From positions 1-22,436 of the forward strand of contig JANWYX010000415.1 in NCBI GenBank assembly GCA_025055055.1: a DNA stretch of 22,436 nucleotides. Direction: 5' to 3'. A program made the position numbers and the translations under genes. Origin of the DNA: Caldilinea sp. (GTDB lineage Bacteria > Chloroflexota > Anaerolineae > Caldilineales > Caldilineaceae). Below are positions 1-13,505 of the stretch, piece by piece; positions within the stretch are counted from its first letter, which is position 1, and each line of letters opens with the position of its first letter. Under the pieces are notes generated by a model. That model was not told where the DNA came from. It saw nothing but the letters and a program-made list of their open reading frames with translations, and ran no database searches.

Positions 1-2
1 CG

Positions 3-30
3 CCCCATCTCCCAATGCTGGGAGAGGGGG
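3..30. repeat. strong CCCC/GGGG hairpin, possible terminator or dispersed palindrome
   Basis: The arms 3-14 (CCCCATCTCCCA) and 19-30 (TGGGAGAGGGGG) pair over 11 of 12 positions, with one A/G mismatch and a 4-nt loop (ATGC). No T-tract follows on the plus strand, and the left side is cut by the window edge. It may be a terminator of an upstream gene or a copy of a dispersed CTCCC/GGGAG palindrome. Its purine/pyrimidine-arm style resembles the inverted repeat inside the methyltransferase gene at 22078-22131, although the sequences differ. Confidence 0.5.
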
Positions 31-177
31 AATGCCGTAGGTGCGGCTCCTAGCTGCACATGCTCGATGGGTCGCGAGGTCTTGGGAAACTTGAGGGAGT
101 GCAGTTCGTAGCTGCGCCTAGGAGACAGCCAGACTCACAAAATCAAAGGTCGTATTTTTCTCTCAACCGTACACCTC
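31..177. other. non-coding region downstream of the SLC13 permease
   Basis: No gene is visible here. One nested inverted repeat can be seen: CTCCTAG (47-53) pairs with CTAGGAG (118-124), and CTGCAC (54-59) pairs with GTGCAG (99-104). The right-hand arm is therefore the complement of 47-59 split by a 13-nt insert. No convincing intrinsic terminator (GC stem plus U-run) was found for the minus-strand operon that ends at 178. Confidence 0.4.
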
Positions 178-1989
178 TTATGTTGAGTGAAGCGGCCATA
201 CCAGCAGGATCATGGGTACGCCAACTGCGATGACGACTAGCTCCAACGGAAGGCCGAGCCGCCAGTAGTCTCCGAAACGAAAGCCGCTCGGCCCTAGGAT
301 CAGCGTGTTATTCTGATGGCCGATCGGCGTCAGGAAGGCGCACGACGAGCCTACGGCGACCGCCATCAACATGGGGTCGACGCGCACGCCTAATTGCTGC
401 GCTGCGCCGATGGCGATGGGGCACATGACCGCCGCCGTCGCCGCGTTGTTCATAAAGTCTGAGAGCGTCATCGTGACGACCAGGATCACGATCAGAGCGA
501 CGACAGGAGAGCCTTGGGCGATGTTCTCCATCAAGGCGCGTGCGAGCAGGTCGGCCGCGCCGGTGGAGGCGAAGGCGCCGGCCACCGGCAGCAGCGCTGC
601 CAGCAGCACGATCACGGGCCAGTCGATGGCGTCGTAGATGCGGCGCGACGGGATCACGCCCAGCAGCATGGTCGCCAGCACGCCGGCGGCGAAGGAAACG
701 GCGGCGGGAACCAGGCCGAAGGCAGCGCCGACGATCGCCGCCGCCATAATGGCGACGGCGGTCACCATCTGGCGCTTGTCGGGTAAGCGCAGCTCGCGTT
801 CCGCCAACGGAACGCAGCCCGTGTCCGCCGCCAGCTGTGCGATATTGACCATTGCACCCTGGAGCAGAATGACATCGCCGGCTTCTAGCAACGTCGAGCG
901 TAGGCGTCCGATGGAATGGCGTCCGTAGCGAGAGATGGCGAGCAAATTGACTCCGTAGCGGGTGCGCAGGCGGATGTCGGCGGCAGAGCGGCCGACGAGC
1001 GTCGAGTTAGGCAGAACAGCCAGTTCGGCGAGTGCGATCTCATCGGAGCGAACAGCTTTTCTGGAGCCTTTTCCAACGTTCTTTTCGGCGAGCGCCTCGC
1101 GTTTATCTTCTTCCAGCTTGAGATCGAGGTCGGAAAGTGCGGCGGAAAGTCTTTCCGGCTCAGCCTCGATCACCAGGATGTCGTCGGCGCGTAATTTCCG
1201 ATTGGGCTGGGGCGCGGGGATTTCCACCTCGTTGCGGATCAAGCCGATCACCTGCGCATCGGCTTTTTCCAGAGCTTTACCTAGATCATAGAGGTTCATG
1301 CCGACTACCTTACTCTTTTCCGGCACGCGCACTTCGGTGAGATAGGCGCCGGTTTCGAATCTTTCCAGATCGACGCGTTCGCGCGGCGGCACCAATCGCC
1401 AGCCGATCAGTGTGATGAAGAGAATGCCGGCGCCGGCGACCGCAAGCCCGACCGGCAGAAAGTCGAACATTGCGTAGCCGATGCCGTTGACTTCGGCGCG
1501 AAAGCCGGAGACGATCAAGTTGGGCGGCGTGCCGATCAGCGTCGTCATTCCGCCCAGGATCGAGCCGAAGGCCAAAGGCATGAGCATGCGACCGGGAGGG
1601 AGCTTGTGTTGAGCGGCGACATGAATGCCCACCGGCATCAGAAGCGCCAGCGCACCGATGTTGTTCATGAAAGCCGAAAGCAGGGCGGCCAGTGAGGTCA
1701 GCAGCGCCATCGTCAGAATCGGTCCGGCTGCGGCGGGCAGGAGGCGTTGCGTCAGTGCGTCGATGGCGCCGGATTGTTGCAGCCCTTGGCTGAGCACCAG
1801 CACGCAGGCGACCGTGATCACAGCGGGATGGCCGAAGCCGGCGAAGGCTTCCTCCGCAGGCACGAGTCCGGTGAAGACGCACGCCACCAGGGCGGCCAGC
1901 GCCACCACGTCGTGGCGCCAGCGGCCCCAGAGAAACAGCGCAATGGTGGCGGCCAGGATCAAGAAGATCGTCGTCTGAGAGTGCGTCAT
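178..1989 (-). CDS. SLC13/DASS-family anion permease with two RCK_C (TrkA-C) domains
   Basis: A 603-residue inner-membrane transporter of the SLC13/ArsB-NhaD superfamily, likely a Na+-coupled anion (sulfate or dicarboxylate type) symporter; the substrate cannot be read from sequence. The two inverted halves each show the family signature. In the first half SAFMNN is near 106-110 and TPPN at 154-157. In the second half SDFMNN is at 510-515 and TPIGHQNN at 554-561. Between them is a soluble insert with two RCK_C-like regulatory units (about 218-285 and 320-390), a layout common in bacterial members and usually linked to ligand gating. The start is the ATG at 1989, with a GAGG-type ribosome site just upstream. 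It lies 13 bp downstream of the P-type ATPase stop, so the two are probably co-transcribed, with this gene second. No truncation is seen. The family is clear and the substrate unknown. Confidence 0.88.
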   Translation of the reverse strand: MTHSQTTIFLILAATIALFLWGRWRHDVVALAALVACVFTGLVPAEEAFAGFGHPAVITVACVLVLSQGLQQSGAIDALTQRLLPAAAGPILTMALLTSLAALLSAFMNNIGALALLMPVGIHVAAQHKLPPGRMLMPLAFGSILGGMTTLIGTPPNLIVSGFRAEVNGIGYAMFDFLPVGLAVAGAGILFITLIGWRLVPPRERVDLERFETGAYLTEVRVPEKSKVVGMNLYDLGKALEKADAQVIGLIRNEVEIPAPQPNRKLRADDILVIEAEPERLSAALSDLDLKLEEDKREALAEKNVGKGSRKAVRSDEIALAELAVLPNSTLVGRSAADIRLRTRYGVNLLAISRYGRHSIGRLRSTLLEAGDVILLQGAMVNIAQLAADTGCVPLAERELRLPDKRQMVTAVAIMAAAIVGAAFGLVPAAVSFAAGVLATMLLGVIPSRRIYDAIDWPVIVLLAALLPVAGAFASTGAADLLARALMENIAQGSPVVALIVILVVTMTLSDFMNNAATAAVMCPIAIGAAQQLGVRVDPMLMAVAVGSSCAFLTPIGHQNNTLILGPSGFRFGDYWRLGLPLELVVIAVGVPMILLVWPLHST

Positions 1990-2002
1990 GTGCGCCTCTG
2001 CG

Positions 2003-4735
2003 TCAGGTCGTCTGCGCTCTGCGATTCTGAATCCACTTGTACATCTCCATTGCGATGATCACGACGGAAGCGATCACGCCGAAAGTTAGCCAGGTCTGCA
2101 ACGGCATGGACTGCGTGCGCAGCAGCTCCTGCAGCAGGGGGAGCTCGGTCGCCAGCACATAGACGATGAAGGCAACGACCATGCCGAGGATGAGCACGGG
2201 ATTGTTGCGCAGCGGCACGCGGAAGGCCGAGACCGTCTCGGAGCGGCAGCTCAGGACGTAGTAGAACTGCATCAGCACCAGCAACGTCAGCAGGTGATAG
2301 CGAATGGCTTCCATGTCCATGCCGTTGTTCAACATCACAAGCCAAGCGATGAAACAGGTGACGCTCATGGTGATGCTGCTCACCAGCACCTGTTCGATCA
2401 TCTTGCGGTTGATGATCCCTTCCGTTGGACGGCGCGGCGGCTCTTTCATGACACCCTTTTCGCCTGCCTCGAAGGCGAGTGCTACGTCCTGAATGCCGTT
2501 CGTCACCAAATTGAGCCAGAGAATCTGTGCAGGCAACAGCGGCACAGGCGCCCCCGAAATCACGAAGGCGCCGATCAGCAGCACCTGGGCGGCGCCGGTG
2601 GAGATGAGGAAGAGTGTCACCTTGCGCACATTAGCGTAGGCGACGCGTCCTTCCTCGATGCCTGCCACGATCGAAGCGAAATTGTCATCGACGACGGTGA
2701 TCAGCGCCGTCTCTTTGGCGATATCGGTGCCGGAACCCATCGCCACGCCGATGTGGGCGACGCGCAAAGCGGGCGCATCGTTGACGCCGTCGCCGGTGAC
2801 GGCGACGAATTCACCTATCTTGACCAGCGCATCGACAATGTATAGCTTCTGTTGTGGCGTGACGCGTGCGAAAACCAGCACGTCTTTGATCGCCTCCTGG
2901 AATTTGGGCGTCCCATAGGCGTCGAGTTGATCGAGCTCCTTGCCGGTGACCACCTGTTTTGCATCCTCGGCGATGCCCAGCTCGCGGGCGATCGCCAGCG
3001 CCGTCGACGGGTGATCGCCGGTGATCATGATGACGCGCACGCCGGCTCCCTGCGCCTCCAAGACCGCCTGTCTCACCTCAGGGCGCAGCGGATCGATGAA
3101 GCCCACGAGGCCCAAGAGTGTGAGGTCGCGCAGATCGTCCTCTTTCAACCCGTTCTCTCTGGCTGCATCCGGCGCGCCTGTTGCGACGGCGAGCACGCGA
3201 TAGCCGTCTTCGGCGAGCGCCTGCGCCCGTTGATGAATCTGCTCTTCATCCAGCGGCGCGTCCCCATGTGCGGTGCGCATCGTCTTGCAAAAAGGGAGGA
3301 TCGCCTCCACCGCCCCTTTGGCCGCTACGAAGAGTTTTTGGTCATTGAGGTAGGCTGTTGCGGCGTAGCGGCGCTCCGACTCGAAGGGAATGACGCCCAC
3401 GATGCGCACGCGTTTGCGCAGCTCCTCCGGATGGCATCCGTATTTGTACGCCAGCGCCAGGAGGGCGACGTCCATGGCGTCGCCTGCGTGGCGCCACTCT
3501 CCGTTTTCTAGAGTCAATGAGGCCTCGTTGCAGATTGCGCCGGCGATCACCAACGCATCGAGACGCCGGCGCAGGCTCTCGTCCGGCGTCCTATCATCGG
3601 CTGTCCGCACCTCGCCTTGGTCGTTATAACCTTGGCCGGTCACGATGAGCGTCTCGCCGTCCGGCAGCAGAATCTTTTTGACCGTCTGCTGATTGACCGT
3701 GAGCGTGCCTGTCTTGTCGCTGGCGATCGTCGTGCAGCTCCCCAGGCTTTCCACCGCCGCCAACTTGCGCACAATCACGTTGCGCTTGGCCATGCGCGAG
3801 GCCGAGAGCGACAGCGCAACGGTGAGAGCCACCGGCAGCCCTTCGGGGATCGAGGCCACCGCTAGCGCAATGACTAGGAAGAAGACGTCTCGGAAGGGCT
3901 CGCCGCGGATCAACATCAACACGCCCAAAATTGCGGACGCGCCCAGAATGACGATGGCGATCTGTCGTGCGAACTGGTCCATGCGGATGAGTAGAGGCGG
4001 CTTCGCGGACTCGGTCTCCGTGATCGATTGGGCGATTCGCCCCACCTCCGTCTGCAAACCGGTGGCGACGACAAAGCCGACGCCGCGCCCCGTCATCACC
4101 GTTGAGCCGGCGTAGGCCATATTATGACGGTCGCTGACCGGGGTGTCCTCGTCGGTTTCGCTCACCTCTTTTTCCACCGCCACCGATTCGCCTGTGAGGA
4201 AAGATTCGTCGATGCTGAGGTTGTTGACCTGCACGAGGCGCAGGTCGGCCGGCACTTTGTCGCCCGACTCAATCACGATGACGTCACCGGGAACCACTTC
4301 TTCGGCGGGCAGCCGCAGCATGCGACCTTCTCGGCGTACTTTGGCCTGAATTTTCAGCATGCTTTGGAGGGCGTGCGCCTGCTGTTCTGCACGCCATTCC
4401 TGCACCGTGCCGATCGAGGCATTGAGCACCAGCACGATGAAGATGAAGGCGGCATCTTTCAGATCGCCGATGAACAGGGAGACGACCCCTGCCACCAACA
4501 GGATGTAGATCAGAGGGCTGGCGAACTGATGCAAGATCACCTGCCACAGGGCAGGCGGTTTGGGCGCAGGCAGGGTGTTTTTGCCGTAATGTTGCAACCG
4601 CTTTTCGGCCTCGGCGTGGCTCAAACCTTCCAGATCGGTCTTGAGGATCGTGCGCACTTCTTCGATGGAGAGCGAGTGCCAGGGGGTGGCGCCGCGGTTT
4701 TGGTTGACCGCGTCTTGTTTTTGTCGGACAGTCAT
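2003..4735 (-). CDS. P2-type cation-transporting ATPase (Ca2+-ATPase-like)
   Basis: A 910-residue P-type ATPase, full length for the P2 family. In order it shows an N-terminal cation-ATPase domain (about 15-80), the actuator motif TGES (181-184), the M4 motif PEGLP (297-301), the phosphorylation motif DKTGTLT with catalytic Asp340, the hinge motif GDGVNDAP, and a C-terminal membrane block. It uses ATP to pump a cation across the inner membrane. The M4 motif fits the Ca2+-ATPase (SERCA/PMR1/PacL) branch. The M6 stretch reads NLVTNG, where SERCA has NLVTDG, so a ligand Asp is replaced by Asn and Ca2+ specificity is not assured; Na+ or another ion is possible. The start ATG at 4733-4735 has an AAAGGAG ribosome site 11 nt upstream (plus-strand 4747-4753). 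It is the first gene of a probable operon with the SLC13 permease. Confidence 0.9.
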   Translation of the reverse strand: MTVRQKQDAVNQNRGATPWHSLSIEEVRTILKTDLEGLSHAEAEKRLQHYGKNTLPAPKPPALWQVILHQFASPLIYILLVAGVVSLFIGDLKDAAFIFIVLVLNASIGTVQEWRAEQQAHALQSMLKIQAKVRREGRMLRLPAEEVVPGDVIVIESGDKVPADLRLVQVNNLSIDESFLTGESVAVEKEVSETDEDTPVSDRHNMAYAGSTVMTGRGVGFVVATGLQTEVGRIAQSITETESAKPPLLIRMDQFARQIAIVILGASAILGVLMLIRGEPFRDVFFLVIALAVASIPEGLPVALTVALSLSASRMAKRNVIVRKLAAVESLGSCTTIASDKTGTLTVNQQTVKKILLPDGETLIVTGQGYNDQGEVRTADDRTPDESLRRRLDALVIAGAICNEASLTLENGEWRHAGDAMDVALLALAYKYGCHPEELRKRVRIVGVIPFESERRYAATAYLNDQKLFVAAKGAVEAILPFCKTMRTAHGDAPLDEEQIHQRAQALAEDGYRVLAVATGAPDAARENGLKEDDLRDLTLLGLVGFIDPLRPEVRQAVLEAQGAGVRVIMITGDHPSTALAIARELGIAEDAKQVVTGKELDQLDAYGTPKFQEAIKDVLVFARVTPQQKLYIVDALVKIGEFVAVTGDGVNDAPALRVAHIGVAMGSGTDIAKETALITVVDDNFASIVAGIEEGRVAYANVRKVTLFLISTGAAQVLLIGAFVISGAPVPLLPAQILWLNLVTNGIQDVALAFEAGEKGVMKEPPRRPTEGIINRKMIEQVLVSSITMSVTCFIAWLVMLNNGMDMEAIRYHLLTLLVLMQFYYVLSCRSETVSAFRVPLRNNPVLILGMVVAFIVYVLATELPLLQELLRTQSMPLQTWLTFGVIASVVIIAMEMYKWIQNRRAQTT

Positions 4736-4923
4736 CTCAACTTAAGCTCCTTTCACGTTTATGTCAGAATGCAAGCTGCGACACCGGTCGGATTTTCCGC
4801 CTTCAGAAGATCACCACGTCGGTGGCACAGACTCCATTGAACGATGCAAGGAGGCGCAGATAGCGGATTCTGATGGTAATGTGCCTACAGAGGGCGAGCC
4901 TTCCGGCAAAATCCCATAGCAGC

Positions 4924-4929
4924 ATTATA
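4924..4929 (-). promoter_or_regulatory. possible -10 box for the P-type ATPase operon
   Basis: On the minus strand this reads TATAAT, a perfect -10 hexamer, and is preceded by an A/T-rich stretch. No good -35 hexamer lies 16-18 bp upstream, which weakens the call. Transcription would start near 4917 and leave a leader of about 180 nt. Confidence 0.35.
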
Positions 4930-5005
4930 TCTTGATCGATGCAAAAGACATGTATTGGCGACTCCGGGCCAATTTCAGTCGAGAAGATGCAGGCTTTTCT
5001 TTTGC

Positions 5006-5034
5006 TTGTCGAGTTGAGCCGGCCATGGTATAAT
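5006..5034 (+). promoter_or_regulatory. sigma-70-type promoter of ftsK
   Basis: The -35 hexamer TTGTCG (5006-5011, 4 of 6 consensus) and a perfect -10 hexamer TATAAT (5029-5034) are separated by 17 bp. The predicted start is near 5041, giving a leader of about 28 nt before the ATG at 5069. A modest AGG ribosome site at 5060-5062 supports that start. Confidence 0.6.
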
Positions 5035-5068
5035 AAAACAGAACTTATGTTCGTCTTTCAGGCGTGAG

Positions 5069-7744
<2,676 letters not shown>

Positions 7745-7773
7745 AAGCGAGCAGAGAGGAACGGACACGAAGC

Positions 7774-9144
<1,371 letters not shown>

Positions 9145-9179
9145 GCGTCCCAGGCTGTCGGTCATGTTCGCTGCATCGG

Positions 9180-10718
<1,539 letters not shown>

Positions 10719-10731
10719 CCGCGAGGGGTGC

Positions 10732-11162
10732 ATGGATTCAGTTTACGCAAAAACCATCTCATGTGCATCGGGGCTACAAGGTGATGAAAGGAGGCCGGGC
10801 ATGATCGAAGGAGTGGTGTATATGCTGTCGCCGGTCACACCGATCCCCATCATCGGCTTGTCACCCGGACCGGCGTCTACCTGGCTACCACACCGAAGTT
10901 CGCCGCCACCGGCGCCAACCATGACATGCACGACAAAAAGCGCGTCTACGCTCGCAGCGGCGTAGCCGAATATCCGGTCGCGCTGACCTGGGAAAAGGCG
11001 GTTCACCGCTTTGTTTTGCGCGCAGGAGAGTACGTCGAGTTAACGCCCGGCGAGGACGGCATCTTGCGCGGCGAAATCTTTCCCGGTCTCTGGCCGGACG
11101 TCGCTGCGTTGTGGCGTCAGGACCTGCCCGAGCTGCTCGCAACGCCGCAGCAAGGTCTCTAG
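10732..11162 (+). pseudogene. degraded Uma2-family (DUF820) nuclease remnant
   Basis: Two pieces of a Uma2-like PD-(D/E)XK protein sit in different frames. From 10732 one frame reads through ERRPGMIEGVVYMLSPV, the family's N-terminal strand. Near 10835 homology moves to another frame, HTDPHHRLVTRTGVYLATTP, and then runs straight into MHDKKRVYARSGVAEY, the family's late helix, and the C-terminal strands up to the TAG at 11162 (FVLRAGEYVELTPGEDG, FPGLWPDVAALWRQDL). The roughly 60-70 residues that should lie between, including the catalytic acidic and E-x-K strands, are missing. So there is one frameshift plus one internal deletion, and the product cannot be a working nuclease. Intact Uma2 genes are abundant in Chloroflexota and Cyanobacteria; this copy looks dead. 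The last 78 codons (from 10926) are still open. Confidence 0.75.
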
Positions 11163-11209
11163 GGCGAGGCGCGCTGCCTTCGTCGAACACTGCGAACGCC
11201 CCCTGATTT

Positions 11210-13267
11210 TTATCGCCATATCGTTCCTCGCATCAGCCAGGGCATGCCCCACCCGGCGCGATCGGCAGCGTCATCCCCTGCAGGGCCGGGATCCGTCGCC
11301 AAGATCAGGTCGATGCGCCGACCTCGATAGTCGTCGAGCGGAATCCATGCCTCCAGCCACTCGCGGTCGGCCGGATCGACCGGGGTGGCGTGCCGCTCCC
11401 ACAGAGTCTGCTCGCCTTCGGCGCTGCGCACGCGCACGAGGAAAGTCACGCCGTCGCCACCCCAGCCCCATGCCTGCGGGTCGAGCGCCGGGCTGAGCCA
11501 GAGAAAGCTGCGCTCTTTTGGAATATCCAGGGGAATCACGATCTGCGCAGGCGCATGGGCAAAGATCACGGGACGTGCGTCACCCGTGTGCGGCATGACG
11601 AATTCGGTGAGCATGACGCGTTCGCAGCCGACCGGCGCTGCGCAGATAGGCGCGTCGGGCGTTACAGTCGCCTGGGGCAGCAGCTCGGTGAGGTCGAGCA
11701 GCCGATAGCGGACGTAGCGTTCGCGCTGTGCGGCATCGGGCGTCAGCAGTGTATAGGTGTGATTGACGCCCACCCAGAACAGCGCATAGTTTCCGGCGAA
11801 GAACAGCCCGACGACCAACATCTGGCGCAGCGTCCAGGCCGCGCGCAGAGAAGGGGCGCGGTCGATCAGTAGAAACCATGCGTAGACGCCCCACAGTGCC
11901 AGCGGTGGTCCGGCAATGGCGAAGAGATCCCAGTCCTGGCGCCGCGGCAGATCGTTTTGGAAGGTGAAGAAATAGAGCAGCAGGCCGGCGGCGGCGCACA
12001 TAAGCACAAGCATCGTGCGCGCAGAATTGGCCGTTGTGACCTCGTGTCGCTCTTTACCAAGGTGGGTTGACCGGCGCAGGGGCGGAACGCTCCCCTGGCG
12101 CTGACGCCAATCCTGCACCGTCTTGAATGCTGCAAGCGCGCCGCCCCCGATCCAGAAAGGCCACAACGGCGCAACCAGCCACAGATTCTGCAGTGCGTCG
12201 GAAAGCTGCGTCGGCGCCACCGCTTCCGCCGGCGTCCAGAAGAGTTGAGAGTCGCCGGCGAAACCGCCGTTGATGGCAGGCCATGGAACCTTCAGCAGCC
12301 CCATAGTCAAGAGGGTCAACGCAGGGAAGACGGCGCCGCTTGCGGCCAACACAGCGACTTGGCGCGGCCATTGCGAACGGCGCAGGAGGGGGGCCAGCCC
12401 TGGCAACGCAAACGCCGCCTGGGGATGAAAACTCACCGCCGCGCCGGCGACCAGACCCACGGTCCACAGCGGCGTGCAGTTGTTCAAATGTCCGATGGCG
12501 AGCGCAAGCGTAGCGAGCGTTAGGGCGGTGGACCAGCTGTAGTTCTCCACGTGGCCGAACCAAAGCAGGCTCGCCCCGCTCGCCCCCAGCGCCCAGACAA
12601 GGGCGAGGCGACGCCATGGCTGTGCAGACAGTCGGCGCGCCAGCGTCCACGCTGCGACGACGAAGACTCCGCCTGCGAACACGCCGGCCAGGGCAATGGC
12701 CTCCTCCGGCCCCCAGCCGAGCGGCTGTACCGCCGCAGTCATGCCGTACTCCACCAGGCTGTTGAGCGGCTCTTTCCAGACGTAGGGATTCTGAGCGATC
12801 GGCGTGTGCGTCAACAGGTCAAGCTTGTAGAGTGCGTCGCCGTGCGGGGTGCGTTCGCGAAAGATCCAGAAGACGAGCATGAGGAGAGGCGTGGCCGGCC
12901 AGAGCGGGACGGCTACAAGCTCCAGAGAACGAACCAGCTGCGCTTTGCGGCGTCGCCATTGTGCGTAGGCGAAGGGCGTCGCCGTCACCGCTACCAGCGC
13001 GCCGGCCGCCCAGCGCAATCCAACCGGAACAAACTCCAGAAACGCAAACGCCCACCATTCGTAGAAACCGAAAGTACGTCCGCCCGCCGTGATCAACAGG
13101 GTGGCGCAGGCCAGCCCCATCAGCACAGGCGGCAGGGCAAAGGGCGCCCGCTCGGAATCTACCTTTGGTTGCGGCTGCGGTTGACGGTCATCCTGGCGCT
13201 GCGCACTGCGAAAGGCCGCAGTGTCTTGTGTCTTCTCCTTCGTCGCTTGCATTCGTTTCATTAACAC
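11210..13267 (-). CDS. polytopic membrane protein, GT-C glycosyltransferase-like (unassigned)
   Basis: A 685-residue protein that I do not recognise by name. A charged, Gln/Pro-rich N-terminal tail (about 1-40, with a QPQPQP run) precedes roughly ten hydrophobic segments to about residue 500. A soluble C-terminal part of about 170 residues follows, rich in predicted strands (for example LWLSPALDPQAWGWGGDGVTF). The first large loop carries an acidic residue in PHGDALY (Asp144) and then KEPL (165-168), resembling the acidic first loop and EPL element of GT-C lipid-linked sugar transferases, so I infer a GT-C fold. The C-terminal domain could be a carbohydrate-binding sandwich. It is divergent from the GT39-like gene across 238 bp, which supports an envelope glycosylation role. 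The start may be any of three close Met codons (13267, 13261, 13252). It converges on the Uma2 remnant. Confidence 0.6.
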   Translation of the reverse strand: MLMKRMQATKEKTQDTAAFRSAQRQDDRQPQPQPKVDSERAPFALPPVLMGLACATLLITAGGRTFGFYEWWAFAFLEFVPVGLRWAAGALVAVTATPFAYAQWRRRKAQLVRSLELVAVPLWPATPLLMLVFWIFRERTPHGDALYKLDLLTHTPIAQNPYVWKEPLNSLVEYGMTAAVQPLGWGPEEAIALAGVFAGGVFVVAAWTLARRLSAQPWRRLALVWALGASGASLLWFGHVENYSWSTALTLATLALAIGHLNNCTPLWTVGLVAGAAVSFHPQAAFALPGLAPLLRRSQWPRQVAVLAASGAVFPALTLLTMGLLKVPWPAINGGFAGDSQLFWTPAEAVAPTQLSDALQNLWLVAPLWPFWIGGGALAAFKTVQDWRQRQGSVPPLRRSTHLGKERHEVTTANSARTMLVLMCAAAGLLLYFFTFQNDLPRRQDWDLFAIAGPPLALWGVYAWFLLIDRAPSLRAAWTLRQMLVVGLFFAGNYALFWVGVNHTYTLLTPDAAQRERYVRYRLLDLTELLPQATVTPDAPICAAPVGCERVMLTEFVMPHTGDARPVIFAHAPAQIVIPLDIPKERSFLWLSPALDPQAWGWGGDGVTFLVRVRSAEGEQTLWERHATPVDPADREWLEAWIPLDDYRGRRIDLILATDPGPAGDDAADRAGWGMPWLMRGTIWR

Positions 13268-13505
13268 AACCAGGGCGCCGATCGATGCCTTTTGATATTT
13301 GGGATGTCGTTCACCTTTGCGTTACAGTAGGCGACGTTGCAGGTTCCAACGGTCATCGCGAATCGGCGTCTCGGCAAAACATGAATGCATGGTGGTCTAT
13401 CGTAGCATCGGATGCGGGCGCCGGCAACTGTCGATGGGCTATGTGTGCGGCCGTGAAAGGTCGGAACGGCTTCCTTTTTGAGGGTGTAAGAAAACAACTG
13501 CTTTC
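13268..13505. other. divergent spacer between two membrane glycosyltransferase-like genes
   Basis: This 238-bp stretch has no credible gene. It must hold start signals for both neighbours, but I could not find a -35/-10 pair with good spacing in either direction. A GAGGGTG sequence near 13480 is too far (about 20 nt) from the downstream ATG to be a clear ribosome site. Confidence 0.4.

Larger units (their letters stand above)
4736..5068. other. divergent intergenic promoter region
   Basis: This 333-bp gap separates the minus-strand ATPase from the plus-strand ftsK gene and has no credible open frame. It holds the ATPase ribosome site (4747-4753), a short CACC/GGTG hairpin near 4812-4824, and two outward-facing -10 boxes listed separately. 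The leader in front of the ATPase would be about 180 nt, long enough for regulation, but I could not match it to a known riboswitch. Confidence 0.5.

Noticed and set aside
4736..4923. Riboswitch in the leader of the P-type ATPase (for example the yybP-ykoY manganese type)
   Set aside because: The long leader invited a check, but I could not find the conserved core or a convincing multi-helix fold by eye.
11163..11209. Bidirectional terminator between the Uma2 remnant and the minus-strand membrane protein
   Set aside because: An AGGGCG/CGCCCCCT pairing before GATTTTT can be drawn, but the stem is short, imperfect and has a loop of more than 30 nt.
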